DNA of 17,833 nucleotides from Oscillospiraceae bacterium (GCA_019420135.1 JAHZHS010000010.1:1-17833); one strand, 5' to 3'. Numbered from the stretch's first letter, positions 1-7,735 are shown. Numbers and translations: made by a program. Notes: a model not told the origin generated them from the letters alone.

Positions 1-1506
1 GAGGTGCACCTTCAGCTCATGGGCGAGGTGCAGATGGAAATTCTGCAAAGCCTGCTGAAACGCCGCTTCGGGCTGGAAGTCACCTTCGATGAGGGCGGCA
101 TCCTGTATAAAGAGACCATCAACACCCGGGTGGAGGGGGTAGGCCACTATGAGCCCCTGCGCCACTACGCCGAGGTGCATCTGCTGCTGGAACCGGGCGA
201 GCCGGGCAGCGGCATCCGGTTGGATTCTTCCTGCCGGGAGGATACCCTGGCCGCCAACTGGCAGCGGCTGATCCTCACCCATCTGGCCGAGAAAACCCAC
301 CTGGGCCCCCTGACCGGTGCGCCGCTGACCGATGTGCACATCACCCTGGCCTCCGGCCGGGCCCACCCCAAGCACACCGAGGGCGGGGACTTCCGCCAGG
401 CCACCTACCGGGCGGTGCGGCAGGGCCTGTGCACTGCCCAGGCGGCGGGAGGCTGCGTGCTGCTGGAACCCTGGTACGAGTTCAGACTCCGCCTGCCCCA
501 GGAGAACGTGGGCCGCGCCCTGGCCGATATGCCCCGCCTCTGTGCCGAGTTCGAGGCGCCGCTCTCGGAAGGGGAGACGGCGGTGCTCTCGGGCAAAGCG
601 CCGGTGTCGGAACTGCGGGGCTATGCCCGGGAGGTGGCGGCCTACACCCGGGGCCGGGGCCAGCTGACCTGCCTGCCCTGCGGCTACGCGCCCTGCCACA
701 ATTCGGAGGAGGTCATCGCTGCGGCGGGCTACGATGCCGACGCCGATACCGACAACACCGCCGACTCGGTGTTCTGCTCCCACGGGGCGGGGTACAACGT
801 TCATTGGGACGAGGTCCCCAGCCATATGCACCTGCCCAGTGTGCTGGACCGGGATACCCGCAGCGCCCGGAGCATGGCCCAGGAGGGGGACCGCAGCGCC
901 CGGGCCGCCCGGGCGGCGGCCTACCGGGGTACCCTGGCCGAGGACAAGGAGCTCATGGCTATTTTTGAGCGCACCTACGGCCCCATCCGCCGGGACCCCC
1001 GCCAGGCCATGCGCCCGGTGAAAAAGCAGTCCCCCGCCCCGGCGGCCCCCCGTACCCCCGCCGCGCCCCGTCCCGAGGGCCCCGAGCATCTTCTGGTGGC
1101 CGGCTACAACGTGACTTTTGCCTGGGATGACCTCCAGGCCCTGGCCGCCGACAATCTGGACGCCGCCCGCCGCAAGCTGATGGACATTCTGTGCAACTAT
1201 GCGGGCTACCGCAAATGTGTGCCCATTCTGGTGTTCGACGCCTACAAGGTCAAGGGCGGCAGCCGGGAGGTGGAAAAATACCACAACCTCTATGTCGTCT
1301 ACACCAAGGAGGCCGAGACCGCCGACATGTATATTGAAAAGACCACCCATGAGATCGCCAAACAGTACCGCACCCGGGTGGTCTCCTCCGACGGGGCCGA
1401 GCAGCTCATCATTCTGGGCAACGGTGCCCTGCGGGTGTCCTCCAAGGCATTCCGGGAGGAGGTCCGGGCCGTGGAAGCGGAGATCCGGGAATTTCTGACC
1501 CAGTAA
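1..1506 (+). CDS. TetM-like translation GTPase fused to a YacP/Rae1-type NYN nuclease domain (C-terminal part; 5' end outside window)
   Basis: The reading frame is open from base 1, so the start and the GTP-binding domain lie upstream of the window. The first codons (LQLMGEVQMEIL) match the EF-G/TetM domain III motif (TetM has FLGKVQMEV). Domain IV and V follow, with SGIRLDSS, a tip loop at about nt 355-396 (AHPKHTEGGDFR against YSPVSTPADFR in TetM) and LLEPWYEFRLRLPQE, which is typical of ribosomal protection proteins and EF-G. After a Pro/Ala linker (about nt 1015-1083), residues coded by nt 1084-1500 align closely with B. subtilis YacP/Rae1, the ribosome-associated endonuclease that cuts mRNA in the A site: GYN, VFDAYKVKG, YTKEAETAD, SSDGAEQ and GNGALR. 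The first Asp of the NYN fold (DGYN) is Ala here (codon GCC at 1099). Role inferred: a ribosome-acting factor. I would not call it tetracycline resistance from this part alone. Confidence 0.88.
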   Translation, partial: EVHLQLMGEVQMEILQSLLKRRFGLEVTFDEGGILYKETINTRVEGVGHYEPLRHYAEVHLLLEPGEPGSGIRLDSSCREDTLAANWQRLILTHLAEKTHLGPLTGAPLTDVHITLASGRAHPKHTEGGDFRQATYRAVRQGLCTAQAAGGCVLLEPWYEFRLRLPQENVGRALADMPRLCAEFEAPLSEGETAVLSGKAPVSELRGYAREVAAYTRGRGQLTCLPCGYAPCHNSEEVIAAAGYDADADTDNTADSVFCSHGAGYNVHWDEVPSHMHLPSVLDRDTRSARSMAQEGDRSARAARAAAYRGTLAEDKELMAIFERTYGPIRRDPRQAMRPVKKQSPAPAAPRTPAAPRPEGPEHLLVAGYNVTFAWDDLQALAADNLDAARRKLMDILCNYAGYRKCVPILVFDAYKVKGGSREVEKYHNLYVVYTKEAETADMYIEKTTHEIAKQYRTRVVSSDGAEQLIILGNGALRVSSKAFREEVRAVEAEIREFLTQ

Positions 1507-1524
1507 ACCGCATACAGACAAAAC

Positions 1525-1560
1525 AAAACCGCAGAGCCGGGCAGGCCCTGCGGTTTTTGT
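1525..1560. terminator. Bidirectional intrinsic terminator
   Basis: A perfect 10-bp stem (AAAACCGCAG at 1525-1534 with CTGCGGTTTT at 1548-1557) has a GC-rich loop and a U-run on either strand. It lies between the convergent GTPase-nuclease gene (+) and the symporter gene (-) and can serve both. Confidence 0.85.
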
Positions 1561-1572
1561 TTGCAAGAGGCG

Positions 1573-2910
1573 TTATTTCTCCTTGTGGATGCGGACCACC
1601 AGCCCGGACAGGGCCAGCAGGCCGATGAGGTTGGGAATGACCATCAGGCCGTTGAAGAAGTCGGACAGCTCCCAGACCAGGTCCACCTTGAGGGCGGAGC
1701 CCACCAGCACAAAGAGGACGACGATGACGCTGTACACCGGCAGCATCTTTTTGCCGAACAGCGCCTTGAAGTTGACCTCGCCGAAGAAGTACCATCCGAT
1801 GATGGTGGAGAAGGCGAAGAACAGCATGCAGATGGCGATGAAGATGTCGCCGAAAGCGCCGAAGGACTGGTTGAAGGCCCCCTGGGTCAGGGCGGTGCCC
1901 TGCAGACCGGTGGGGATGAGCCCGGAGGTGATGACCACCAGGGCGGTGAGGGTCAGGATGACGAAGGTGTCGAAGAAGACGCCGATCATGGCGATAACGC
2001 CCTGGTCCTGGGGGTGTTCCACCTTGGCGAGGGCGTGAGCGTGGGGGGTGGAGCCCATGCCGGCCTCGTTGGAGAAGAGGCCGCGGGCCACGCCGTAGCG
2101 CATGGCCTCCCGCACCGTCACGCCCGCAATGCCGCCGGCGATGGCCTGGGGTTCAAAGGCCAGCACAAAGATCTGGGCAAAGGCGTTGGGGATGAGATTC
2201 CAGCGCATGACCAGAATGACGAGGCAGCCCACGATGTAAAAGACGGCCATGATGGGGACCAGCTTTTCGGTGACGAACGCCAGGCGCTTGACGCCGCCCA
2301 GGAAGATGAAGGCCGCAATGATGGCCACGACCACGCCCACAGCCAGCTTGTTGACGCCGAAGGCGTTGTGGAAGGCATCGCTGATGGAGTTGGACTGGAC
2401 CATGTTGCCCATGAAGCCCAGGGCCAGCACGATGGCCACCGAGAAGAAGCCGGCCAGGAACTTGCCGAACTTGCCCTTGAAGGCGGCGCGGATGTAGTAG
2501 GCGGGGCCGCCGGTGACCTGGCCGTCCACGGTGGTCTTGAAGGTCTGGGCCAGGATAGCCTCGGCGTAGATGGTGGCCATGCCGAAGAAAGCGGATACCC
2601 ACATCCAGAAGATGGCGCCCGGGCCGCCGCCGGCCAGGGCGGTGGCGCAGCCGGTGATGTTGCCGGTGCCCACCTGGGCGGCCACAGCGGTGGTCAGCGC
2701 CTGGAAGGAACTCATGCCGTCCTTGCCGGCCTCCTTGCCGTGGAGGCTGAACTCCCCGAACATGCCCCGCAGCCCGTGCCCGAACTTGAAGATCTGCACA
2801 AAGCCCAGCCGGATGGTAAAGTAGATGCCGGTGCCGCACAAAAGGAACAACAGCAGGTTGTTCCACAAAAAGTCGCTGGCCGCATGGACCAGCAGGGTGA
2901 ACTCTTCCAT
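1573..2910 (-). CDS. Sodium:alanine/glycine symporter, AGCS family
   Basis: The protein of about 445 residues is a multi-spanning membrane carrier of the alanine-or-glycine:cation symporter family (AlsT/YrbD/DagA type), which imports small neutral amino acids with Na+. Family hallmarks are visible: an N-terminal helix followed by GIYFTIRLGFVQIF, the block SSFQALTTAVAAQVGTGNI, GPGAIFWMW, EAILAQTFK, GGPAYYI, and FSNEAGMGSTPHAHA in the C-terminal half. Full family length and no disruption. Start: I prefer ATG at 2910 behind AGTGGG; an in-frame GTG at 2919 (VGNMEEF) would add three residues. It is transcribed alone from a promoter at 3011-3039 with a leader of about 95 nt and ends at the terminator 1525-1560. 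The exact substrate (Ala, Gly, Gln or Ser) cannot be read from sequence. Confidence 0.93.
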   Translation of the reverse strand: MEEFTLLVHAASDFLWNNLLLFLLCGTGIYFTIRLGFVQIFKFGHGLRGMFGEFSLHGKEAGKDGMSSFQALTTAVAAQVGTGNITGCATALAGGGPGAIFWMWVSAFFGMATIYAEAILAQTFKTTVDGQVTGGPAYYIRAAFKGKFGKFLAGFFSVAIVLALGFMGNMVQSNSISDAFHNAFGVNKLAVGVVVAIIAAFIFLGGVKRLAFVTEKLVPIMAVFYIVGCLVILVMRWNLIPNAFAQIFVLAFEPQAIAGGIAGVTVREAMRYGVARGLFSNEAGMGSTPHAHALAKVEHPQDQGVIAMIGVFFDTFVILTLTALVVITSGLIPTGLQGTALTQGAFNQSFGAFGDIFIAICMLFFAFSTIIGWYFFGEVNFKALFGKKMLPVYSVIVVLFVLVGSALKVDLVWELSDFFNGLMVIPNLIGLLALSGLVVRIHKEK

Positions 2911-2967
2911 ATTTCCCACTCACTTTCTGGTTTTCTGCCCTCGCCGCACCGCAGCGGAAAAGGCGGC

Positions 2968-2999
2968 CGCCGCTGCCGGATACATCCCCGCCAGCGGCG
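2968..2999 (-). promoter_or_regulatory. Stem-loop in the symporter mRNA leader
   Basis: An 8-bp perfect inverted repeat (CGCCGCTG at 2968-2975 with CAGCGGCG at 2992-2999) lies in the 5' leader of the minus-strand symporter. Its loop contains the palindrome-like GGATACATCC. It has no U-run, so it is not a terminator. It may affect leader stability or binding of a regulator; I do not recognise it as a known riboswitch. Confidence 0.35.
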
Positions 3000-3010
3000 C
3001 GTCGAAACAT

Positions 3011-3039
3011 AGCGTACCATGTTTCTTTGATAAAGTCAA
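3011..3039 (-). promoter_or_regulatory. Promoter of the AGCS symporter gene
   Basis: On the minus strand TTGACT (3034-3039) and TACGCT (3011-3016) are separated by 17 bp, with a TGG extended -10 element directly before the -10. The -35 matches consensus at five of six positions. Expected start of transcription is near 3004, about 95 nt before the start codon. Confidence 0.6.
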
Positions 3040-3081
3040 GTGTACGCGAACCACGCACAGGCTCCCTTGCAAAGACAGGCA

Positions 3082-3090
3082 TGGTATGAT
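3082..3090 (+). promoter_or_regulatory. Extended -10 promoter of the zinc-ribbon membrane protein gene
   Basis: TGG-TATGAT is an extended -10 element with five of six -10 bases matching. No good -35 is visible at the right distance (TTGCAA at 3067 is too close), which is tolerated for extended -10 promoters. The predicted transcript starts near 3097, about 48 nt ahead of the ATG at 3145. Confidence 0.5.
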
Positions 3091-3144
3091 ATCATCAGAA
3101 AAACGATGGAAGTCAACCAAAAAGTCACAGGGAGGCGCGAAATT

Positions 3145-3579
3145 ATGAAAAGCATCAAACCCGGCCGGGGACCTTCTGCCATGGAGGCGGTCTTCGGCGT
3201 TTTCGGTATTCTGTTCGGTGTGTTCTGGACGGTGCTGGCGGCTTCCATGACCCAGGGCGCCGGCATCATCGGCATCATTTTCCCGCTGTTCGGCGTGGGG
3301 TTCGTGGTCCTCGGGGTGGTGCGCACCGCCTACTCGCTGCGCAATGCCTTCGGGGAAAACCGCAACTCGGAGTACGACATCACCGACGACGGGGAGGAGC
3401 CGGACCCCTTCGATCCCCGCAATGCCCACCGGGAGGACATGTACCGGGACAACGCCGCCCGGTCTGCACCGTATGGCGCAGGCTCCTCCGCTCCGGCGGG
3501 AGGCTTCTGCCCCTACTGCGGCGCGCCGGTGGAGGGCGACTACCAGTTCTGCCGCCGTTGCGGCAAAAAGCTGTCCTGA
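3145..3579 (+). CDS. Small membrane protein with C-terminal zinc ribbon
   Basis: A 144-residue protein. Two hydrophobic segments at about residues 14-34 and 39-61 form a helical hairpin. An acidic, polar region follows, and the C-terminus holds a zinc-ribbon: CPYC at 122-125 and CRRC at 136-139, the C-x2-C-x10-C-x2-C pattern of zinc_ribbon_2/DZR domains. The ATG at 3145 is chosen because AGGGAGG lies 9 nt upstream; a longer frame from 3040 would start before the likely transcription start. It stands alone, divergent from the symporter, and ends at a strong terminator. Similar two-helix/zinc-ribbon proteins are common in Clostridia and mostly uncharacterised, so no function is assigned. Confidence 0.8.
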   Translation: MKSIKPGRGPSAMEAVFGVFGILFGVFWTVLAASMTQGAGIIGIIFPLFGVGFVVLGVVRTAYSLRNAFGENRNSEYDITDDGEEPDPFDPRNAHREDMYRDNAARSAPYGAGSSAPAGGFCPYCGAPVEGDYQFCRRCGKKLS

Positions 3580-3606
3580 CCGGGACAGGCTGCCAGACAA
3601 AATCAG

Positions 3607-3650
3607 AAAGACCGCCCCGCCGGATGAAAACGCCCGGCGGGGCGGTCTTT
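3607..3650. terminator. Strong bidirectional intrinsic terminator
   Basis: A perfect 17-bp stem (3607-3623 with 3634-3650) has A's at the left foot and T's at the right, with a 10-nt loop. It sits between the zinc-ribbon gene (+) and the end of the MarR-ABC exporter operon (-). Its inner stem (CGCCCCGCCGG) is identical to that of the terminator at 17375-17422. Confidence 0.9.
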
Positions 3651-3675
3651 GCGGTTTTTGGAGCAGCAACTGGGA

Positions 3676-5496
3676 TCAGCCCGTACCGGCGTCCTCGAAC
3701 TGGGCGCGGTAGAGGGCGCAGTAGGCGCCGCCCTTGGCCAGCAGTTCGGCATGGGTGCCCTGCTCAGCCACGCAGCCGTTCTGCAAAAGCAGGATCTGGT
3801 CGGCGTTCTGGATGGTGGACAGCCGGTGGGCGATGACAAAGCAGGTGCGGCCCTGCATGAGGGTGAGCATGGCCTTCTGGATGCGCTGCTCGGTGCCGGT
3901 GTCCACGTTGGAGGTGGCCTCGTCCAGGATCAGCATGGGGGCGTCCAGCAGCATGGCCCGGGCGATGGTCAGCAGCTGGCGCTGGCCCTTGGAGATGTTG
4001 GCGCCGCCGTCCTGCAACACCGTGTCGTAGCCCTGGGGCAGAGACAGAATGAACCGGTGGATGTGGGCAGCCCGGGCGGCCTCCATGACCTCCTGCCGGG
4101 TGACGCCCGGCTTGCCGTAGGCGAGGTTTTCGTAGATGGTGCCGGTGAACAGCCAGGTGTCCTGCAGCACCATGGAATAGGCCTGCCGCAGGCTGGCCCG
4201 GGTCAGATGCCGGATGTCATGCCCGTCCACCGTGATGATGCCCCGGTTGGGGTCGTAGAACCGCATGAGCAGGTTGATGATGGTGGTCTTGCCGGCGCCT
4301 GTGGGGCCGACCACCGCCACCGTCTGGCCGGGCCGGGCGTTCAGGCTGAGACCCTGCAGTACCGGTGCGTCGGGGGAGTAGCCGAAGTCGATGTCCCGCA
4401 GGGTGACCTCTCCCCGGACGGCAGCCGGGTCCAGCGTTTCGGCATCGGGGGCATCGGGGGTTTCCTCCGGCTCATCCAGCAGAAGAAACACCCGCTCGGC
4501 TGCCGCCAGGGTGGACTGCAGCTCGCTGAACAGATTGGCGAACTCGTTGATGGGGCCGGAAAATTTGCGGGAATACAGCACAAAGGAGGACACGCTGCCC
4601 AGAGAAATCCATCCCGCCATATAGAGCACCGCGCCCAGCGTGCTGACCAGCGCCAGGGACAGGTTGTTGATGAATCCCACCGAGGGCCCCGTCATGCTGG
4701 CAAAGCAGTCTGCGCGGTAGTTGGCCTGGCAGGCGTCGGTGTTTTTCTCATCGAAGCGGTCGAGAAACACCTTGCCCCGGCCGTAGGCGCGGATGGTTTC
4801 CAGGCCGCCGGTCATCTCCTCGGCATAGCCGTTCAGCTCGCCCAGGGCTATCGACCGGTCCCGGTAGAGGGGGCGGACCTTTCTGGCCCGGTAGCGGGTG
4901 AACAGGACCGAAGCCGGGATGGTGAGGAGAAAGGGCAGAAACAACAGGGGCGAGATACTCAGCATCATGAAAAAGGAACCGACCACCGTCAGCAGATTGG
5001 CCATCATCTGGATCAGGTCAGTGGACAGCATGGTGCTGATGGTGTCGATGTCGTAGGACAGTACGCTCAGGGCATCGCCGATGGCGTGGCTGTCATAAAA
5101 GCGGACGGGCAGCCGCATGAGATGCTCAAACACATCCCGGCGCAGCCGGTAGACCACGTCCCGGGCGATGCGGACCATGAGGGTGGCCAGCAGATAACTC
5201 AGCGCCGCCGACAGCAGATAGGCGACGAGCATCCATTTGGCATAGTAAAATACCGCGTCAAAGTCCACCTGGCCCTGGCCGGGGCGCAGGGCATCCACGG
5301 CGTAGCCGCTGAGTTTGGGCCCCACCAGCGCCAGCAGATTGCTGGCAATGCTGATGAGGATGGCCAGCGCCAGCAGACGGCGGCAGCCGGCCAGATAGTG
5401 CCACAGCCGCCGCAGAATGACCCCGGCGCTCTGCTTGGGCCGCTCGAAGGACTTGCTGGGACCGCCGTGACCGCCCAGGCCTTTGCTTTCTCTCAT
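3676..5496 (-). CDS. ABC exporter half-transporter, canonical-site subunit (multidrug type)
   Basis: A 606-residue ABC transporter with an N-terminal six-helix exporter domain (about residues 25-330) and a C-terminal ATPase domain. Walker A is GPTGAGKTT (397-405, Lys403), the signature is ISKGQ (501-505, deviating from LSGGQ), Walker B is MLILDEATS with catalytic Glu526, and the switch His is at 557 (AHRLST). The subunit therefore supplies the catalytically competent Walker A/B but a non-consensus signature. This is the pattern of the larger subunit of heterodimeric exporters such as TM288, BmrD and LmrD. The ATG at 5496 is chosen because GGGGAGG precedes it by about 9 nt and it begins 1 nt after the stop of the partner gene. 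Last gene of the MarR operon. Substrate is not readable; drugs or other amphiphiles are likely. Confidence 0.93.
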   Translation of the reverse strand: MRESKGLGGHGGPSKSFERPKQSAGVILRRLWHYLAGCRRLLALAILISIASNLLALVGPKLSGYAVDALRPGQGQVDFDAVFYYAKWMLVAYLLSAALSYLLATLMVRIARDVVYRLRRDVFEHLMRLPVRFYDSHAIGDALSVLSYDIDTISTMLSTDLIQMMANLLTVVGSFFMMLSISPLLFLPFLLTIPASVLFTRYRARKVRPLYRDRSIALGELNGYAEEMTGGLETIRAYGRGKVFLDRFDEKNTDACQANYRADCFASMTGPSVGFINNLSLALVSTLGAVLYMAGWISLGSVSSFVLYSRKFSGPINEFANLFSELQSTLAAAERVFLLLDEPEETPDAPDAETLDPAAVRGEVTLRDIDFGYSPDAPVLQGLSLNARPGQTVAVVGPTGAGKTTIINLLMRFYDPNRGIITVDGHDIRHLTRASLRQAYSMVLQDTWLFTGTIYENLAYGKPGVTRQEVMEAARAAHIHRFILSLPQGYDTVLQDGGANISKGQRQLLTIARAMLLDAPMLILDEATSNVDTGTEQRIQKAMLTLMQGRTCFVIAHRLSTIQNADQILLLQNGCVAEQGTHAELLAKGGAYCALYRAQFEDAGTG

Positions 5497-5497
5497 G

Positions 5498-7204
5498 TCA
5501 TTCCACCTCCCCCATCTGAGCCTCGGCAATGGCGCGGTAGGCCGGACAGCTCTGCATCAGGTCCTCGTGGCGTCCCTGGCCGATGACGCTGCCCTCCTCC
5601 AGCACCAGGATGAGATCGGCGTGCCGGATGGCGCTGACCCGCTGGGCCACGATTACCTTGGTCACGCCGGCAAATTCCCGGGCCAGCGCCCGCCGCAGTG
5701 CCGCGTCGGTCTTGTAGTCCAGGGCAGAGGAACTGTCGTCCAGGACGAGGATTTCCGGTTTGCCCGCCATGGCCCGGGAGAGCAGCACCCGCTGCTTCTG
5801 CCCGCCGGAAAGGTCGGAGCCCCGGGCCGCGATGTGCCCGTCCAGCCCGCCGGGGCGGGTCTCAATAAATTCTGCCTGGGCATTTTTGGCGGCGCGGAGC
5901 ATGGCCTCCCGGTCAAGGCCGCGGCCGAAGTCGATATTGTCGGCCAGCGTCCCGGCAAAGAGAAAATCGTTCTGGAACACGACGCCGAACAGTTTGTGCA
6001 GTTCCTGGGAGGGAATGCTGCGCAGATCCCGGCCGTGGATCAGGATGCGCCCGGCGTCGGGGTCATAGGCCCGCAGCAGCAGCCGCAGCAGGGTGGATTT
6101 GCCGCAACCGGTGGGGCCGATGATGCCCAGCGTCTGGCCGGTCTGGAGAGAAAAACTGATGTTGTACAGATCCTTTTCCGCTTTGCCATAGGAAAAGCTG
6201 ACCCCGTCGAAGGTGATGTGGGCATCGTCCTCCGCGTCGGGGATAGGCTGCACCAGCATGTCATCCGGAGCCTGCAGGACCTCGGCGACCCGGCGGCCGC
6301 TGGCAATGCCCTTGGACAGCATGACAAAAATGCGGGAAACCGCCATCAGGGCATTGAGGATCATGGTGAAATAGCTCAGAAAGGCGATGATGGCACCCGG
6401 CTGGCTGGCGCCTGCGTTGACCCGCAGGGCACCCACCACCACCACGCCGGTCAGCCCGGCATTGAGGATGGCGTTGATGAGGGGGTTGGTGGCGTTCATG
6501 AGAAGACCGGCCCGGTATTCCCGGCTGGCGGTTTCCCGGTTGGCCTCGTCAAAGCGGCCGGCCTCGTATCCGGTCTTGGACAATGCCTGGATGACCCGGA
6601 TTCCCGCCATGCTCTCCTTGGCGCGGCGGACCATGCCGTCTACGGCGGTCTGGGTGTCGGTGTACAGCCGGATTCCCCGGCGGGACAACGCCCAGACCCC
6701 CGCCACCATAAAGGGAAGGGGCAGCACCAGCACACAGGCCAGCACAGGGTCGAGGAACAGTGTCATGGCCACGCCGCCCAGCAGCATGATGGGCGCGCGG
6801 ACCGCCATGCGCTGCATGCGGTCGATCATCTCGTGGACGTGGTAAGTGTCCGACGTCAGTCGGGAGATGAGGGAGGGAGTGGTAAAGCCGTCCACCTGGG
6901 CGCTGGAAAGGCCCAGGACCCGGCGGAACAGATCAAACCGGATGCGCCGGGTGATCTGCCGGGAGATGCCGGTGGACATGCGGTTGGCGATGATGTTGAA
7001 GACAAGGCCCGCCGCAGCGCAGGCCACCATGCCGCCGCCCCACAGCAGAATGGCGTTCATCTGTTTTTGGGGAACGAGGTCGTCCAGAATGACCTGGAGC
7101 ATCCAGGGCAGAAGCAGCTCGGCCAGGGTTCCCAGGATCTTGATGACCATTTCCAGGGCAATGCTGGCCCGGAACGGCATCAGGTAGGAGAAAATGCGTC
7201 TCAT
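5498..7204 (-). CDS. ABC exporter half-transporter, degenerate-site subunit (multidrug type)
   Basis: A 568-residue ABC exporter subunit with six predicted helices followed by an ATPase domain. Walker A is GPTGCGKST (363-371) and the signature is the consensus LSGGQ (465-469). Walker B reads ILVLDDSSS, with Asp490 in place of the catalytic Glu, and the switch His is Gln521 (AQRVSA). One ATP site of the pair is thus predicted to be non-hydrolysing, as in TM287, BmrC and LmrC. It partners the subunit at 3676-5496, whose non-consensus signature would complete the same degenerate site. ATG at 7204 follows GGGGAGG with 6 nt spacing. It lies 29 nt after the marR-family gene. Confidence 0.93.
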   Translation of the reverse strand: MRRIFSYLMPFRASIALEMVIKILGTLAELLLPWMLQVILDDLVPQKQMNAILLWGGGMVACAAAGLVFNIIANRMSTGISRQITRRIRFDLFRRVLGLSSAQVDGFTTPSLISRLTSDTYHVHEMIDRMQRMAVRAPIMLLGGVAMTLFLDPVLACVLVLPLPFMVAGVWALSRRGIRLYTDTQTAVDGMVRRAKESMAGIRVIQALSKTGYEAGRFDEANRETASREYRAGLLMNATNPLINAILNAGLTGVVVVGALRVNAGASQPGAIIAFLSYFTMILNALMAVSRIFVMLSKGIASGRRVAEVLQAPDDMLVQPIPDAEDDAHITFDGVSFSYGKAEKDLYNISFSLQTGQTLGIIGPTGCGKSTLLRLLLRAYDPDAGRILIHGRDLRSIPSQELHKLFGVVFQNDFLFAGTLADNIDFGRGLDREAMLRAAKNAQAEFIETRPGGLDGHIAARGSDLSGGQKQRVLLSRAMAGKPEILVLDDSSSALDYKTDAALRRALAREFAGVTKVIVAQRVSAIRHADLILVLEEGSVIGQGRHEDLMQSCPAYRAIAEAQMGEVE

Positions 7205-7233
7205 AAAATTCCTCCCCGGAACAGTGCGGCAGA

Positions 7234-7656
7234 TCAGACGAGGGACTGGGCGCGGTCGGCCAGACGGGCCAGCAGCACATCCAGAGCCTCCCGCTCCTCA
7301 TCGGTCATGCCCTCCAGCAGCAACGAGCGCCATTTCTGCCGCGCCATGCGCACGGCGGGCAGTACGGCCCGGGCCTTGTCGGTGGGATAGACCTCCACAG
7401 CCCGGCGGTCATCGGGGCTGCGGCGCCGGGTGACAAACCCGCTCTCCTCCAGGGAGGTCATCTGGCGGGTGACGCTGCTGCGGTTGACATGCAGCTCCCG
7501 GGCAATCTGATCCTGGGTGATGCCGGGCCGTGCGCAGATGATGGGAATATAGGAACTCTGGTAGGAGCTCAGCCCCGCATCCTGCAAGGCCGCATCGTGA
7601 TAGAGATTGGAGCAGCGGGTGATGGTGCTGATGTAACGCATGGTGTGATATTCCAC
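7234..7656 (-). CDS. MarR-family transcriptional repressor
   Basis: A 140-residue winged-helix regulator. The recognition region ITQDQIARELHVNRSSVTRQMTSLEESGFV and the wing RRRSPDDRRAVEVYPT are typical of MarR/SlyA proteins. The start is placed at GTG 7656 because GAGGGAGGG lies 6 nt upstream and the length then matches the family. The longer frame from ATG 7704 would begin at or before the predicted transcription start. First gene of the operon with the two ABC exporter subunits. The promoter carries an inverted repeat over its spacer and -10, so it probably represses itself and the exporter until a ligand is bound. Confidence 0.92.
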   Translation of the reverse strand: MEYHTMRYISTITRCSNLYHDAALQDAGLSSYQSSYIPIICARPGITQDQIARELHVNRSSVTRQMTSLEESGFVTRRRSPDDRRAVEVYPTDKARAVLPAVRMARQKWRSLLLEGMTDEEREALDVLLARLADRAQSLV

Positions 7657-7690
7657 AGCGGTCCCTCCCTCAGATTGTTGCATGGTAAAC

Positions 7691-7721
7691 TGTTGCGCGT
7701 GCAATTATTATGCGCGCAACA
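7691..7721. promoter_or_regulatory. Probable MarR operator (inverted repeat)
   Basis: Perfect 9-bp arms, TGTTGCGCG (7691-7699) and CGCGCAACA (7713-7721), are separated by 13 bp of AT-rich sequence. The repeat covers the start site, the -10 box and part of the spacer of the marR-exporter promoter, which fits steric autorepression by a MarR dimer. Confidence 0.75.
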
Positions 7722-7735
7722 ATTTGCTCTGTCAA
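7707..7735 (-). promoter_or_regulatory. Promoter of the marR-ABC exporter operon
   Basis: Minus-strand TTGACA (7730-7735, perfect -35) and CATAAT (7707-7712, five of six) are separated by exactly 17 bp. Transcription should begin near 7700, about 45 nt before the GTG start. The operator at 7691-7721 overlaps it. Confidence 0.85.

Noticed and set aside
1..1506. Tetracycline resistance gene tet(M)/tet(W)
   Set aside because: Similarity is to the family, but the domain IV tip loop differs, the C-terminus carries a nuclease domain, and the GTPase domain is out of view. No mobile element is near, so a housekeeping ribosome factor is more likely.
1561..3012. A 483-codon plus-strand frame opposite the symporter
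   Set aside because: Antisense shadow rich in Asp, His, Gly and Glu with no ribosome site; the minus-strand frame is an intact AGCS transporter.
2911..3039. Riboswitch or T-box in the symporter leader
   Set aside because: The leader is only about 95 nt, has one simple stem-loop, and lacks a terminator and T-box or glycine-riboswitch sequence features.
3649..7390. Two plus-strand frames of 645 and 635 codons opposite the ABC exporter genes
   Set aside because: Both are mirror frames of intact ABC exporter subunits and show no recognisable domain of their own.
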